64,000 nt of DNA from an uncultured Paracoccaceae bacterium (GCA_951812615.1 CATOSU010000002.1:1674001-1738000), one strand, 5' to 3'. Positions 26,553 to 35,334 are shown, counted from the first letter of the stretch. Notes: generated from the letters alone by a model not told the origin. A program made the numbers and translations.

Positions 26553-27542
26553 TCAGGCGGTGTTGCGGGTGACCAGTTGCGCCTTGAAGCTGGCGGTCGG
26601 ATCACCGGCGTCAGACAGCGGATCTGTGCCGCGCCGCAGTGTGCTCAGCCTGTGCGCCAGCGCATTCGCAAACGCGTCGACCGGCATGCCGATCGTCGTG
26701 ACCCCGCCCGCGATCCAGCTGTAGTACTGCGGGTCGCCATACCCCACGAAGGCAATGTCATCCGGCATGCGCAGCCCGGAATCCATGACCGAGGCCAGCG
26801 CCCCGTTCGAAATCTCGAAGCCGCCGCAAATGACGGCTGTTGGCGGGTTCGGCTCCTGCAGTAGCCGGCCAAGCCCCCTGCCCAAATCCTTGGACGGGGC
26901 GCCACGGATGAGCAGATCGTCGTTCACCGAGACACCCTGCCGGGCCATTCCGTCGCAAAACGCGCCGTACCGGTCACGCCCTGATGACAGGTCTTCACCA
27001 CCGCAGATGAACGAAATCCGGTCATGCCCGGCCGCGGTCAGATGTACGACTGCGGACCGGATGGCGTCTGCGTCGTCAATCATGTGCGAAATGCCGCCGG
27101 ACCGGGTCCGGATCAGTTCGACGCTGGTCACATCCGCCGGATAGCTGTCCGGCTCGCCCGGGGCCGGGACCAGCGCCACGGCAAAGGCATGAAGCTGCCG
27201 AAGACGCTGAATCTGCAGGCGTTCTGCGGCCTGATCATCATCTGACAGATGAATGACCAGATGCAGCCCGACATCGTCGCAGGCCCGCGACATGGTGTTC
27301 GCAAGGCTGGCATAGAATTCGTTTTCAATGTTTGGAAGTATCAGGCCGACAATCCGGGTCGCGTCGCCGCGCATTGCTACGGCGGCCTCGCTCCGCACAT
27401 AGCCCAGCTCGTTCGCACGCTTCAGGATCTTCTGTTTGGTGCCTTCCTGAACCAATGGACTTCCGGTCAGGGCACGTGACACAGTCATGTGTGAAATCCC
27501 CAGATCCTGCGCGATCGATTTGATTGTGGGACGTTTTGTCAT
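26553..27542 (-). CDS. LacI/GalR family transcriptional regulator of the methyl-transfer locus
   Basis: A 329-residue LacI protein: helix-turn-helix TIKSIAQDLGISHMTVSRALTG and hinge YVRSEAAVAMRGD, then a sugar-binding-like domain. It diverges from the kinase gene with the palindrome GTTCACGTGAAC between them. The same palindrome stands before the enolase gene, and a degenerate copy stands before the corrinoid operon. It probably represses all three and its own operon until a substrate-derived inducer appears. The binding assignment is by position. Confidence 0.88.
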   Translation of the reverse strand: MTKRPTIKSIAQDLGISHMTVSRALTGSPLVQEGTKQKILKRANELGYVRSEAAVAMRGDATRIVGLILPNIENEFYASLANTMSRACDDVGLHLVIHLSDDDQAAERLQIQRLRQLHAFAVALVPAPGEPDSYPADVTSVELIRTRSGGISHMIDDADAIRSAVVHLTAAGHDRISFICGGEDLSSGRDRYGAFCDGMARQGVSVNDDLLIRGAPSKDLGRGLGRLLQEPNPPTAVICGGFEISNGALASVMDSGLRMPDDIAFVGYGDPQYYSWIAGGVTTIGMPVDAFANALAHRLSTLRRGTDPLSDAGDPTASFKAQLVTRNTA

Positions 27543-27601
27543 GCGTCGGGGTGCCTGTTGCAGATGAATGGAATTGACGTAACTTCCGGATCACCTTAAT
27601 A

Positions 27602-27613
27602 GTTCACGTGAAC
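27602..27613. promoter_or_regulatory. LacI-type operator GTTCACGTGAAC
   Basis: A perfect 12-bp palindrome centred on CpG, as LacI-family operators usually are. It lies between the divergent lacI and kinase genes, 18 bp before the kinase ATG, where a bound repressor would block transcription. An identical 12-mer lies at 35567-35578. Confidence 0.75.
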
Positions 27614-27630
27614 AAATCAAGCGAGTTCTG

Positions 27631-28650
27631 ATGCACACCGATACAGAAGACGGGTTGAAGGAACGCTGCACGGCGCTTGTGGCCGAGTTGGGTCTCGGGC
27701 GTTCAGGGGATGTGAAATCCGTTCAGCCGCTGCCCGGGGGCGTGGCGTCCGACATTGCTCTGGTGGAGCTGCCGGACCGCAAGATCTGCGTGAAATTTGC
27801 GTTGCAGCAACTGAAGGTCGCTGACGCATGGCACGCGCCGATCCACCGCAACCTGACGGAATACAAATGGCTTCAGGCCGCCGCGGCGATTGACCCGAAA
27901 GCATCGCTGAAACTGCTGGGGCATTCCTCGGCGGATAACGGGTTCGCCATGGAATATGTCGCCGGTGACAATGTCTATCTGTGGAAGGATGCGACAATGG
28001 CGCGTCAGGCCGACACCGGCGAAGCCGCGGTGGTCGGGCGCGTGCTCGCTCAGATCCACGCGGCCTCGGTGCGGCCCGGTTTCGACCGCACTCCGTTTGA
28101 AAACCGCGACGATTTTGAGGCGTTGCGCCTCGCGCCCTATTTCAGAACAACCGCTGATCGCCATCCGGATTTGTCCGACCGGCTGAACGGTCTGTGCGAT
28201 GCGTTTCACGAGGCTCCGACGGTCTTGGTGCACGGCGATGTAAGCCCGAAAAACATCCTGTTCCGCGACGGTTATCCGATCTTGCTGGATGCCGAATGCG
28301 CGACGCTGGGTGATGGCGCCTTCGATGTGGCCTTCTGCATGTCGCTTCTGGCGCTGGGCGCGGTCCACCACCGGGAAATCCGCAACCGTCAGATCGAAGC
28401 GATCCTTGAAATGTGGGATGCCTACGCCGCCCTGATCGACTGGGACGGCGCGCGTGCGACAGAGGCCCGGGTCTGTGCCTTTCTTGCCGCCCTGATGCTG
28501 GCCCGGATCGACGGAAAGTCACCGGTCGAATACCTGACCGATCAAAAGCAGAATGCGGTCCGGGCAATTATGCTGCCGCTGGTCGCGGAACCGCCGGCGC
28601 GCCTTGGCGATTTCTGCGATGTGCTGCGCGGCCGGATCGCGGATCTGTAA
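27631..28650 (+). CDS. APH-fold phosphotransferase (small-molecule kinase)
   Basis: A 339-residue protein of the aminoglycoside phosphotransferase/methylthioribose-kinase fold. The ATP Lys is likely K55 (KICVKF), the catalytic loop is HGDVSPKN (D203, N208) and the metal Asp is D220 (ILLDAEC). It should phosphorylate a hydroxyl group of a small metabolite. Because it lies under the same operator type as the methyl-transfer and enolase genes, a sugar-acid or glycerate-like substrate is more likely than an antibiotic. It stands alone on the plus strand. Confidence 0.8.
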   Translation: MHTDTEDGLKERCTALVAELGLGRSGDVKSVQPLPGGVASDIALVELPDRKICVKFALQQLKVADAWHAPIHRNLTEYKWLQAAAAIDPKASLKLLGHSSADNGFAMEYVAGDNVYLWKDATMARQADTGEAAVVGRVLAQIHAASVRPGFDRTPFENRDDFEALRLAPYFRTTADRHPDLSDRLNGLCDAFHEAPTVLVHGDVSPKNILFRDGYPILLDAECATLGDGAFDVAFCMSLLALGAVHHREIRNRQIEAILEMWDAYAALIDWDGARATEARVCAFLAALMLARIDGKSPVEYLTDQKQNAVRAIMLPLVAEPPARLGDFCDVLRGRIADL

Positions 28651-28748
28651 ACCTCCGGCTCGGGCCGGATCTTGGGTGCTGTAGCCGGGTCTCAGCCACG
28701 TCCCGCGGCCCCGTGCCAATGCGGTCGGGACCTGTCGTGTTCCGAATT

Positions 28749-28760
28749 GTGCACGTAAAC
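28749..28760. promoter_or_regulatory. Degenerate LacI-type operator before the corrinoid operon
   Basis: GTGCACGTAAAC matches 10 of 12 bases of the palindrome at 27602 and 35567. Flanking bases extend the symmetry: AATTGT on the left and ACAATT on the right, giving 16 of 20 matching positions over 28745-28764. It lies 112 bp before the first gene of the corrinoid operon. Confidence 0.55.
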
Positions 28761-28872
28761 AATTTTCTTTACTTCGACCGGATACTGTGCATCTCTTTGG
28801 TCAGCCCAGCAGCTCAAAAGCAATTTGTACGGACGGTTTTGTCATTCGGTGCACCGCGAAGAGAACAGCAGC

Positions 28873-29511
28873 ATGAAACGAATTCGGGATCTGGGAATAC
28901 GTGTAGAGCTCGTGCCGGCCGACAAGACGTGCAACGACATTTCCATTGGTCTCTATATGCGCGAACAGGTCGGCGGTTCGGAATTCATCGTCCATTCCTA
29001 CGCAAGCTATGATTGGGCGCAGGAACGTGTGTCACATGTCTCCAGCGAACTTGAGCGGCTGACCGGGATGGAGCGGGTCGGCAACGAAGGATACCTTCGG
29101 TTTCCCTGCGGATCCGGCCACGTGAACGCCCTGCGCCGCGTATTCGCCCGGATCTGCCGCGTGCCGACTGCAGAGGCGGGCCAGGAATTCCCGATGTCCG
29201 TTTTCGACAAGAAAGCCGATTGCGATATCGCCGTGGAGGCGGTGGGGCAGGGGACCTACCGTTTCTACAGTGTCGAGGACAAGCCAACGGCGGCACGCCG
29301 GACAACCGCAGTCATGAACGGCATGTGCAAGCTGACAAAGATGGTCGCGGACGAAAGCGGAGACCCGGTTGCGCAGTTCGACTGCAAAACCGACCATAAC
29401 GCGATGGTGGCAATGCTGCTGACCGACGCGATCAACGTGCGGGTCGCAACCCGCGAACAGGATGAGCTTGGCGCCGGTGGGGTTCTCACAGCGCCGGGAA
29501 GTGCAGACTAG
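28873..29511 (+). CDS. Unknown protein, first gene of the corrinoid methyl-transfer operon
   Basis: A 212-residue soluble protein; the ATG follows GAACAGCAGC and is the first with a sensible N-terminus (MKRIRDLGIRVELVPADKTCNDISIGLY). There is no signal peptide or membrane segment. I recognise no catalytic motif. Residues 1-75 look like one compact domain (GGSEFIVHSYASYDWAQERV), followed by an alpha/beta part with scattered Cys (FPCGSG, RICRV, KADCDIAV, FDCKTD). It is 12 bp before the UroD-fold methyltransferase gene. It might be a chaperone, partner or substrate-handling subunit of the methyl-transfer system; this is a guess from position. Confidence 0.75.
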   Translation: MKRIRDLGIRVELVPADKTCNDISIGLYMREQVGGSEFIVHSYASYDWAQERVSHVSSELERLTGMERVGNEGYLRFPCGSGHVNALRRVFARICRVPTAEAGQEFPMSVFDKKADCDIAVEAVGQGTYRFYSVEDKPTAARRTTAVMNGMCKLTKMVADESGDPVAQFDCKTDHNAMVAMLLTDAINVRVATREQDELGAGGVLTAPGSAD

Positions 29512-29523
29512 GGAGGATGTGAC

Positions 29524-30570
29524 ATGGCGGCACCCGTCAAGGAAATGACCGGTCGCGAACGCGTAATGGCGGCGCTCAACGGTGAACCGGTCGACCGCAC
29601 GCCGGTGGCCAATCCGACCTCCGTCGCCACCGTCGAACTGATGGACCTTGTCGATGCCCCGTTCCCCGACGCCAATCGACGGGCAGAGCTGATGGCGCGG
29701 CTTGCGGCAACCAGCCATGTCGACCTGAACTTCGACACGATCATGCCGGTGTTTTCCGTCATTCAGGAAAGCTCGGCATTGGGTTGTAAAATGCAATGGG
29801 AGGGCAAGGGCAACTGGCCGACCGTGCGGATGAGCGAACCGATCTGGAAAACGTCCGAGGACATCGTGATCCCGGATGACTTCCTGATGCATCCGGACCT
29901 GCAATGCGTGCTGGAGGCGATCAGGATCCTGCGCAGGGAATACGGAAACGACGCCGCCGTCATAGGCAAGACGATGGGCCCATGGTCGCTGGCTTACCAC
30001 TGTTTCGGGGTCGAACCGTTCCTGCTGTTGTCGCTGGACGACGAAAGCGAAACCCGGCGCATTTTGGATAAGCTGTCCGAAGCGACCATCCTGTTCGGCC
30101 GGGCGCAGATCGACGCCGGGGCCGATGCGTTGACACTTCCGGACCACGCCACCGGTGATCTGGTCAGCGGCGAATACTATGCGCGCTATCTGCAGGAAAT
30201 TCATACGAATTTCGTCGACGAAATCCCGATCCCGCTCATCCTGCATATCTGCGGACGCACCGTTGACCGGATGGGGTATCTTTCGCACACCGGAATGGCG
30301 GCCTTCCATTTCGACAGCAAGAACACGCCGGAAGAATCCATGGCCGCGGTCGAAGGCCGGATTGCGCTGGTGGGCAATATCAACAACCCCTCGACGCTCT
30401 ATGCCAAAGGCCCCGCAGAGGTTCGCGAAGAGGTTTATGCAAATCTCGAGGCAGGTGTTCAGATGGTGGGACCGGAATGCGCAATCCCGCTGCAGGCGCC
30501 GCTCGAAAACCTGATGGAGATTTCACGCGCGGTGAAGGACTGGCACGCAGACCAAGCGGTGCCGGCCTGA
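29524..30570 (+). CDS. UroD-fold corrinoid methyltransferase (MtaA/CmuA-like)
   Basis: A 348-residue methyltransferase of the uroporphyrinogen decarboxylase superfamily. The zinc-site pattern of MtaA/MtbA is present as H241-x-C243 (LILHICG) and C319 (VGPECAIP), which true decarboxylases lack. Such enzymes move a methyl group between a corrinoid protein and a thiol or other acceptor/donor; CmuA takes it from chloromethane. With a separate pterin methyltransferase in the same operon, this protein is probably the substrate-facing methyltransferase. Substrate unknown. Confidence 0.85.
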   Translation: MAAPVKEMTGRERVMAALNGEPVDRTPVANPTSVATVELMDLVDAPFPDANRRAELMARLAATSHVDLNFDTIMPVFSVIQESSALGCKMQWEGKGNWPTVRMSEPIWKTSEDIVIPDDFLMHPDLQCVLEAIRILRREYGNDAAVIGKTMGPWSLAYHCFGVEPFLLLSLDDESETRRILDKLSEATILFGRAQIDAGADALTLPDHATGDLVSGEYYARYLQEIHTNFVDEIPIPLILHICGRTVDRMGYLSHTGMAAFHFDSKNTPEESMAAVEGRIALVGNINNPSTLYAKGPAEVREEVYANLEAGVQMVGPECAIPLQAPLENLMEISRAVKDWHADQAVPA

Positions 30571-30601
30571 AGCCAACAGAATTGAGGAGGAAGTTACTGT
30601 C

Positions 30602-31363
30602 GTGCCGACCATTGATGACATTCAGAACGAAGATATCCGGTTCGAAATCGGCGAATACATCGAGCGCCCGGAAGAATTCGAACGGTTCGTGAACCTGTTT
30701 TCGTCCATCGTCCCGCTGCTGCAGGATATCGCGGCGGCGGTGATTGACGGCGACAACGGGCTGGCCGACGAACTCACGCAACAGGCGCTGGCCGACGGCA
30801 TCACGGCGGAAACCATTATGGATGACGGGCTGATCGGCGGCATGGGCATAGTCGGCGTCAAGTTCCGCGAAAACTTTATGTTCGTGCCCGAAGTTCTGGC
30901 CTGCGCCCGGGCGATGAAGGCCGGGATGGCGCATATCGAACCGATCCTTGCCGCGCATGGCGGCGAACCGGCGGGCAAGGTCATCATGGGCACCGTCAAA
31001 GGCGATCTGCACGACATCGGCAAGAACCTGTGCATCATGATGCTGCGCGGCGCCGGCTTCGAGGTTTATGACCTTGGCGTCGATACGTCCGAGGATGAAT
31101 TCATCGATGCGGTCGAGGAATATGACGCGTATATTGTCGGCATGTCGGCCCTGCTGACCACAACCATGCCAAACATGGGCACGACGATCGAGGCCTTCAT
31201 CGATGCCGACATCCGCGACGACGTCATGATCATGGTCGGCGGCGCTCCGGTGACGCAGGAATTCGCCGACGATATGGGCGCGGATGCCTATGGCAAGGAC
31301 GCGCTGTCCTGCGTTTCGCTTGCGACAAGGTTCTCGCGCGCGCTCGCCAGCGAAGCCGCCTGA
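30602..31363 (+). CDS. Corrinoid (B12-binding) methyl-carrier protein
   Basis: A 253-residue protein with an N-terminal helical cap (about 25-120) and a Rossmann-like B12 domain. The cobalt-ligand motif is D135-L-H137-D-I-G140 in GTVKGDLHDIGKN, and the later VGGAPV is typical. It starts at GTG with GAGGAGGAAG upstream. The cobalamin cycles between Co(I) and methyl-Co(III), carrying methyl groups between the UroD-fold enzyme and the pterin methyltransferase encoded downstream. Confidence 0.92.
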   Translation: MPTIDDIQNEDIRFEIGEYIERPEEFERFVNLFSSIVPLLQDIAAAVIDGDNGLADELTQQALADGITAETIMDDGLIGGMGIVGVKFRENFMFVPEVLACARAMKAGMAHIEPILAAHGGEPAGKVIMGTVKGDLHDIGKNLCIMMLRGAGFEVYDLGVDTSEDEFIDAVEEYDAYIVGMSALLTTTMPNMGTTIEAFIDADIRDDVMIMVGGAPVTQEFADDMGADAYGKDALSCVSLATRFSRALASEAA

Positions 31364-31386
31364 ATCGCTTCGGAGGGCGTCGGAAG

Positions 31387-33306
31387 ATGAGCGGTCGTGA
31401 CATCAAGGCCAGCCGAGCGGCCTTGATGGAAATCCTGTCAGGCATTGCCGAACACGCGGACAAGCAGGCGCAGGACCGCTGCCCTTACCGCGACCGGCAC
31501 GACAGGTGCACGGCCAAGTTTTCCTGCCGGAATCAGGTGCCGGACGACGAGAACGCCGATGCCGCCACCTGCGCACATGACGGAACATTCGGGTATCAGG
31601 TGGCATGGGAAAGCAACCCGCGCCTTTATGACAAGGCCAAATCCGACATCGCGCGGATCAGGGAAAACCGTGCTGCGCGGCGCGAGGGCCGCAAATCGCC
31701 CAAAGATGCGCCCACCACGGTATTCGAGCTGGCGACCGCGCAGGGTGTGAAACTTGCCAGCTCTTGCCGGAACCTCGGCGAATGCCACGAATGTATCGTG
31801 GACATCCGCACGGGCGCCGACGCGCTCAGCCCGCCATCCCCGGAAGAAAGCTTTCTCAGCGGATCGTATCGGCTGGCCTGTCAGGCCGCGATTCTCGACC
31901 CCGGCGCGGATATCAGCTTTGTGCCGCTGCACCGCCCGGCCAAGATCCTGACCAGCTCGACCCACCGCCCGATCCCGCTGAAACCCGCTGTCGCGCGGGA
32001 TGGCGAAGACGTGGTCCTGCATGGCCGCAATGTTGGCCGGGCAAAGGGCGATCTGTACGGGCTGGCGATCGATCTTGGCACCACCACAATCGCCATCGAG
32101 CTTCTGAACCTCGAAACCGGCGAAATCCTTGCATCCGGCGCCATGGAAAACCCGCAGAAATTCGGCGGCAGCGATATCATGACGCGGATTTCTTATGACA
32201 GCGGCGCGCATCGCGGGGAACTGCAAAAGGCGGTGATCAACGGCCTCAACCGCGAGATTACCGCGCTCACGCGCGAGGCCGACGTACCCGCCGCGCGGAT
32301 CTACGAAGCCGTGCTCGTCGGCAATTCGACAATGCGCGACATCTTCTTCGGCATCGATGTGCACGCGCTCGGGCAGAAACCCTATCGCAGCGAAACCGAA
32401 CGCGCCTTTCGGGACGGCACGCGGCCGGATACCTGGTTGCGGCGGCCGATGCGTGAACTGGGGCTTCGGGGCCATCACCGCGGTGTGGTGACCGGCGCGC
32501 CGCTGATCGGCAGCCATGTCGGCGCGGACACCGCGGCTCTGGTATCCGCTCTGGGCGTGGCCGCGGACGACGGCGAAATTACGCTGGTCGTCGACATCGG
32601 CACAAATACCGAAATCATTCTGGCCGGGCAGGGCCGGATGCTGGCCGCCAGCTGCCCGGCCGGGCCGGCCTTCGAAGGCGGGCTGGTCAAATACGGTATG
32701 CCCGGGCAGGACGGCGCGATCGAATATGTCCGCGTGCACGAAGATCAGACTTTCGAAACCCGCACCATCGGCAACAAACCCGCGGTGGGGATCTGTGGCT
32801 CGGGCCTGATCGATCTGCTGGCGGAACTTCGCACCAGCGAAATGATGACCGTAAAGGGTGTGCTCAAGCGCGACCGCCGGGCTTTCGACGCGGTGATCGA
32901 CCCGGTAAGGGGCATCACCTTCTCGGCTCAGGACGCAAGCCATCTGGCTCAGGCCAAGGCCGCCAGCTTTTGTGGTCAGGCGTTGCTGATGAAAACCTTC
33001 GGGATCACCGCCAAGGATATCTCCCGGCTCTGTCTGGCCGGCGGCTTTGCCAATTTCATCGATATCGACCGCGCGCAGGTCATCGGTTTCATCGCCCCTG
33101 TCGCCCGCGACCGGATCGAGAAGGTCGAAAACGCGGCGCTGCAGGGGGCGCGCGAACTGCTTTTGAACATGGACCGCCGGGCCAACCTGACCAAGGTCGT
33201 CGCCACCATCGAACATGTCGAACTGGAAACCGCGCCTGAATTTTTCGACCTCTTCGTCGATGGCTGCCAGTTCAAACCAATGCCCGCGGACATGGGCGCG
33301 CCCTGA
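31387..33306 (+). CDS. ASKHA-domain corrinoid reductive activase with 2Fe-2S domain (RamA/ACP-like)
   Basis: A 639-residue protein that should reactivate Co(II) corrinoid to Co(I) with ATP. A [2Fe-2S] ferredoxin domain lies at about 105-185, with C127-x5-C133-x2-C136 and C165. The actin-like ATPase region follows (GLAIDLGTTTIAIEL; VVDIGTNTEIIL; ICGSGLIDL; LAGGFANFID). An extra N-terminal segment holds C32, C41, C47 and C62 in a Cys-rich patch (RCPYRDRHDRC...) not needed for the ferredoxin site. It is 23 bp after the corrinoid gene. Confidence 0.88.
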   Translation: MSGRDIKASRAALMEILSGIAEHADKQAQDRCPYRDRHDRCTAKFSCRNQVPDDENADAATCAHDGTFGYQVAWESNPRLYDKAKSDIARIRENRAARREGRKSPKDAPTTVFELATAQGVKLASSCRNLGECHECIVDIRTGADALSPPSPEESFLSGSYRLACQAAILDPGADISFVPLHRPAKILTSSTHRPIPLKPAVARDGEDVVLHGRNVGRAKGDLYGLAIDLGTTTIAIELLNLETGEILASGAMENPQKFGGSDIMTRISYDSGAHRGELQKAVINGLNREITALTREADVPAARIYEAVLVGNSTMRDIFFGIDVHALGQKPYRSETERAFRDGTRPDTWLRRPMRELGLRGHHRGVVTGAPLIGSHVGADTAALVSALGVAADDGEITLVVDIGTNTEIILAGQGRMLAASCPAGPAFEGGLVKYGMPGQDGAIEYVRVHEDQTFETRTIGNKPAVGICGSGLIDLLAELRTSEMMTVKGVLKRDRRAFDAVIDPVRGITFSAQDASHLAQAKAASFCGQALLMKTFGITAKDISRLCLAGGFANFIDIDRAQVIGFIAPVARDRIEKVENAALQGARELLLNMDRRANLTKVVATIEHVELETAPEFFDLFVDGCQFKPMPADMGAP

Positions 33307-33343
33307 CGCCGTCGTCCGCGATCCGACAAAAAAGGAATTTCTG

Positions 33344-35326
33344 ATGCCAGATGCCGCGCCCCGCAAGAAATTCGTCGTGATCGGCGAAAACATCCACACC
33401 ACCCGGATCAAGCTGCGCAAGGGCAAGCACGTCATACAGACCGACAGGGGCGACGAGGTGATTCAGTTTACACCAGACGGCGGAGACGCCCTGTTCCTGC
33501 CAATCCCTGAAAAATTCCGCAAAACGCAGGATTTCGAAGAGGGCCGGGTGAAACATGTCAAGATCGCCGTGGACCACGCCATGTTCGGATCCGGCGAACC
33601 GCAGGAGCTCGGGCACGCATATCTCCGCGACATGGTCGAAAAGCAGGAAGCCACCGGCGCCGATTATCTTGACCTCAACGTCGATGAATTCTCGCTGAAG
33701 CGTGCCGAACAGGTCGAAGCGATGAAGTGGCTGGTCGAAACCATCGAGGCCGTGGCGACCGTGCCGGTCTGCGTGGACAGCTCTGCAATCGAGGTGATCG
33801 AGGCCGGCCTTGCCGCCAGCAGGGCGCCGGTCGGCGCGCCGATGCTGAACTCCGCCTCGCTGGAGCGCCCCGAAGCGCTGGATGTTGCAAAAGGCTGCGG
33901 CGCCGAGGTTGTCGTGACCGCTGCCGGCGGAACGGCGATGCCGGACGGGTCCGCCGAACGGATCGAAAACGCCGGCAGGATGGTCGATATCGCTTTGTCC
34001 AAGGGGTTCGGGCTGAGCCAGATCTACGTTGACCCGCTGGTCTTCCCGGTCTCGGTCAATTCCGAATTCGCCAAGGATTGTCTCGACGCCATCCGCGAAA
34101 TCCGGCGCAGATACGGGCCTGAAATCCGCATCACCGGCGGGTTCAGCAACGTGTCCTTCGGCATTCCGCTGCGCAAACACATCAACGACGTGTTCCTGCG
34201 TGCGGCAGTCGCGGCCGGTGCCGACAGCGGCATCATCGACCCGGTGATGAACGACCCAGAGCAGGCCTATGCCCCCGCCGATGACAGCCTTGCCACGCAG
34301 CTTGCGACAGATGTGGTTACGGGTAATGATCCCGACTGCCGGGCCTATATCAAGGCCTGGCGCCGCAAGAAGATCTGTGATGTCGTGAAAGTCCTGCTGC
34401 ATCACAATCCGTCCCCGGGCTTGCGTGCGCACCTGAACACTGTCGTGCCCGGCTGGGTAACACTGGATTTCGCCGATCCCGCGGATCGTGACGGTTTCCG
34501 CCGCAAGCTGGCCGGGGCCGAGGTGCTGTGGCACGTGCTGGAGCCGCTGGGACGCGATGACATTGCCGCTGCGCCAGCGCTGAAATTAATTCAGAAGATC
34601 GGTGTCGGTGTGAACACCATCGATCTGGACGCTGCCCGTGATGCCGGTGTCGCCGTATCGAACATGCCTGGGTCGAACAGCGCCGCGGTGGCGGAAACCA
34701 CCCTGATGCTGATGCTGATGGCCTGCCGGCGCGCGGTGCGGCTCGACGCGGTGACACGCGCGGGACAGGGATGGGCGCAACCGGCCGGGTTCTTCGATCA
34801 CGTCAGCGAAATCGGCGGCAAGACCGTGGGGCTGGTCGGTTTCGGCAGCATTCCGCGCCTGCTGACACCGGTTCTGTCGGCGATGGGAGCCCGCGTGCTG
34901 TTTCACGCCCGCCGGTCGCATACGGACCCGGTTGCAACGGGCGTGCCGCTGAACGAATTGCTGAGCCAGAGCGATATCGTTTCGCTTCATGTGCCGCTGA
35001 CCGCTGAAACCCATGCCCTGATCAACCGGACACGGCTGGCAGGAATGAAAAAGGGGGCGGTTCTGGTCAACACGGCGCGCGGCGAACTGATCGACGAACC
35101 CGCGCTTGCCGACGCATTGCGATCCGGCCATCTTGCCGGCGCCGGTCTGGACGTCTTCGCGCAGGAACCGGCGCCTCCGGACAGCGTCCTGTTTCAGCTC
35201 GAAAACGTTGCCGTTCTGCCGCACGTGGCCTGGAACACCCCGGAAACCGCCGCACGCAGCTATTCGGTGGCCATCGAAAACTGCCGGAACCTGCGCGACG
35301 GCATACCGCTGCTCAACACGGTCTGA
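33344..35326 (+). CDS. Fusion: pterin-binding corrinoid methyltransferase + D-2-hydroxyacid dehydrogenase
   Basis: A 660-residue reading frame starting at the ATG after AAAGGAATTTCTG. Residues about 1-345 are a DHPS/MtrH-type methyltetrahydrofolate:corrinoid methyltransferase (GADYLDLNVDEF, VPVCVDSS, TGGFSNVSFG). Residues 349-660 are a full-length D-2-hydroxyacid dehydrogenase: VGLVGFGSIPR for NAD, VNTARGELID (Arg), DVFAQEP (Glu), LPHVAWN (His). The junction reads DVV-KVLLHH; V348 is a GTG at 34385, which could be the old start of a separate dehydrogenase gene. It may be one bifunctional protein or a recently merged gene pair. The methyltransferase half would pass methyl to folate. Confidence 0.85.
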   Translation: MPDAAPRKKFVVIGENIHTTRIKLRKGKHVIQTDRGDEVIQFTPDGGDALFLPIPEKFRKTQDFEEGRVKHVKIAVDHAMFGSGEPQELGHAYLRDMVEKQEATGADYLDLNVDEFSLKRAEQVEAMKWLVETIEAVATVPVCVDSSAIEVIEAGLAASRAPVGAPMLNSASLERPEALDVAKGCGAEVVVTAAGGTAMPDGSAERIENAGRMVDIALSKGFGLSQIYVDPLVFPVSVNSEFAKDCLDAIREIRRRYGPEIRITGGFSNVSFGIPLRKHINDVFLRAAVAAGADSGIIDPVMNDPEQAYAPADDSLATQLATDVVTGNDPDCRAYIKAWRRKKICDVVKVLLHHNPSPGLRAHLNTVVPGWVTLDFADPADRDGFRRKLAGAEVLWHVLEPLGRDDIAAAPALKLIQKIGVGVNTIDLDAARDAGVAVSNMPGSNSAAVAETTLMLMLMACRRAVRLDAVTRAGQGWAQPAGFFDHVSEIGGKTVGLVGFGSIPRLLTPVLSAMGARVLFHARRSHTDPVATGVPLNELLSQSDIVSLHVPLTAETHALINRTRLAGMKKGAVLVNTARGELIDEPALADALRSGHLAGAGLDVFAQEPAPPDSVLFQLENVAVLPHVAWNTPETAARSYSVAIENCRNLRDGIPLLNTV

Positions 35327-35334
35327 GCTCCACC

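Noticed and set aside
28651-28872. Possible cobalamin riboswitch before the corrinoid operon
   Set aside because: No B12-box or long leader structure was seen in the 222 bp; an operator-like palindrome explains the regulation better.
31438-33435. 665-codon open frame on the minus strand opposite the reactivase gene
   Set aside because: It mirrors the plus-strand gene, has no recognisable motif and is rich in residues produced by reading GC-rich codons backwards. The plus-strand protein has clear 2Fe-2S and ASKHA motifs.
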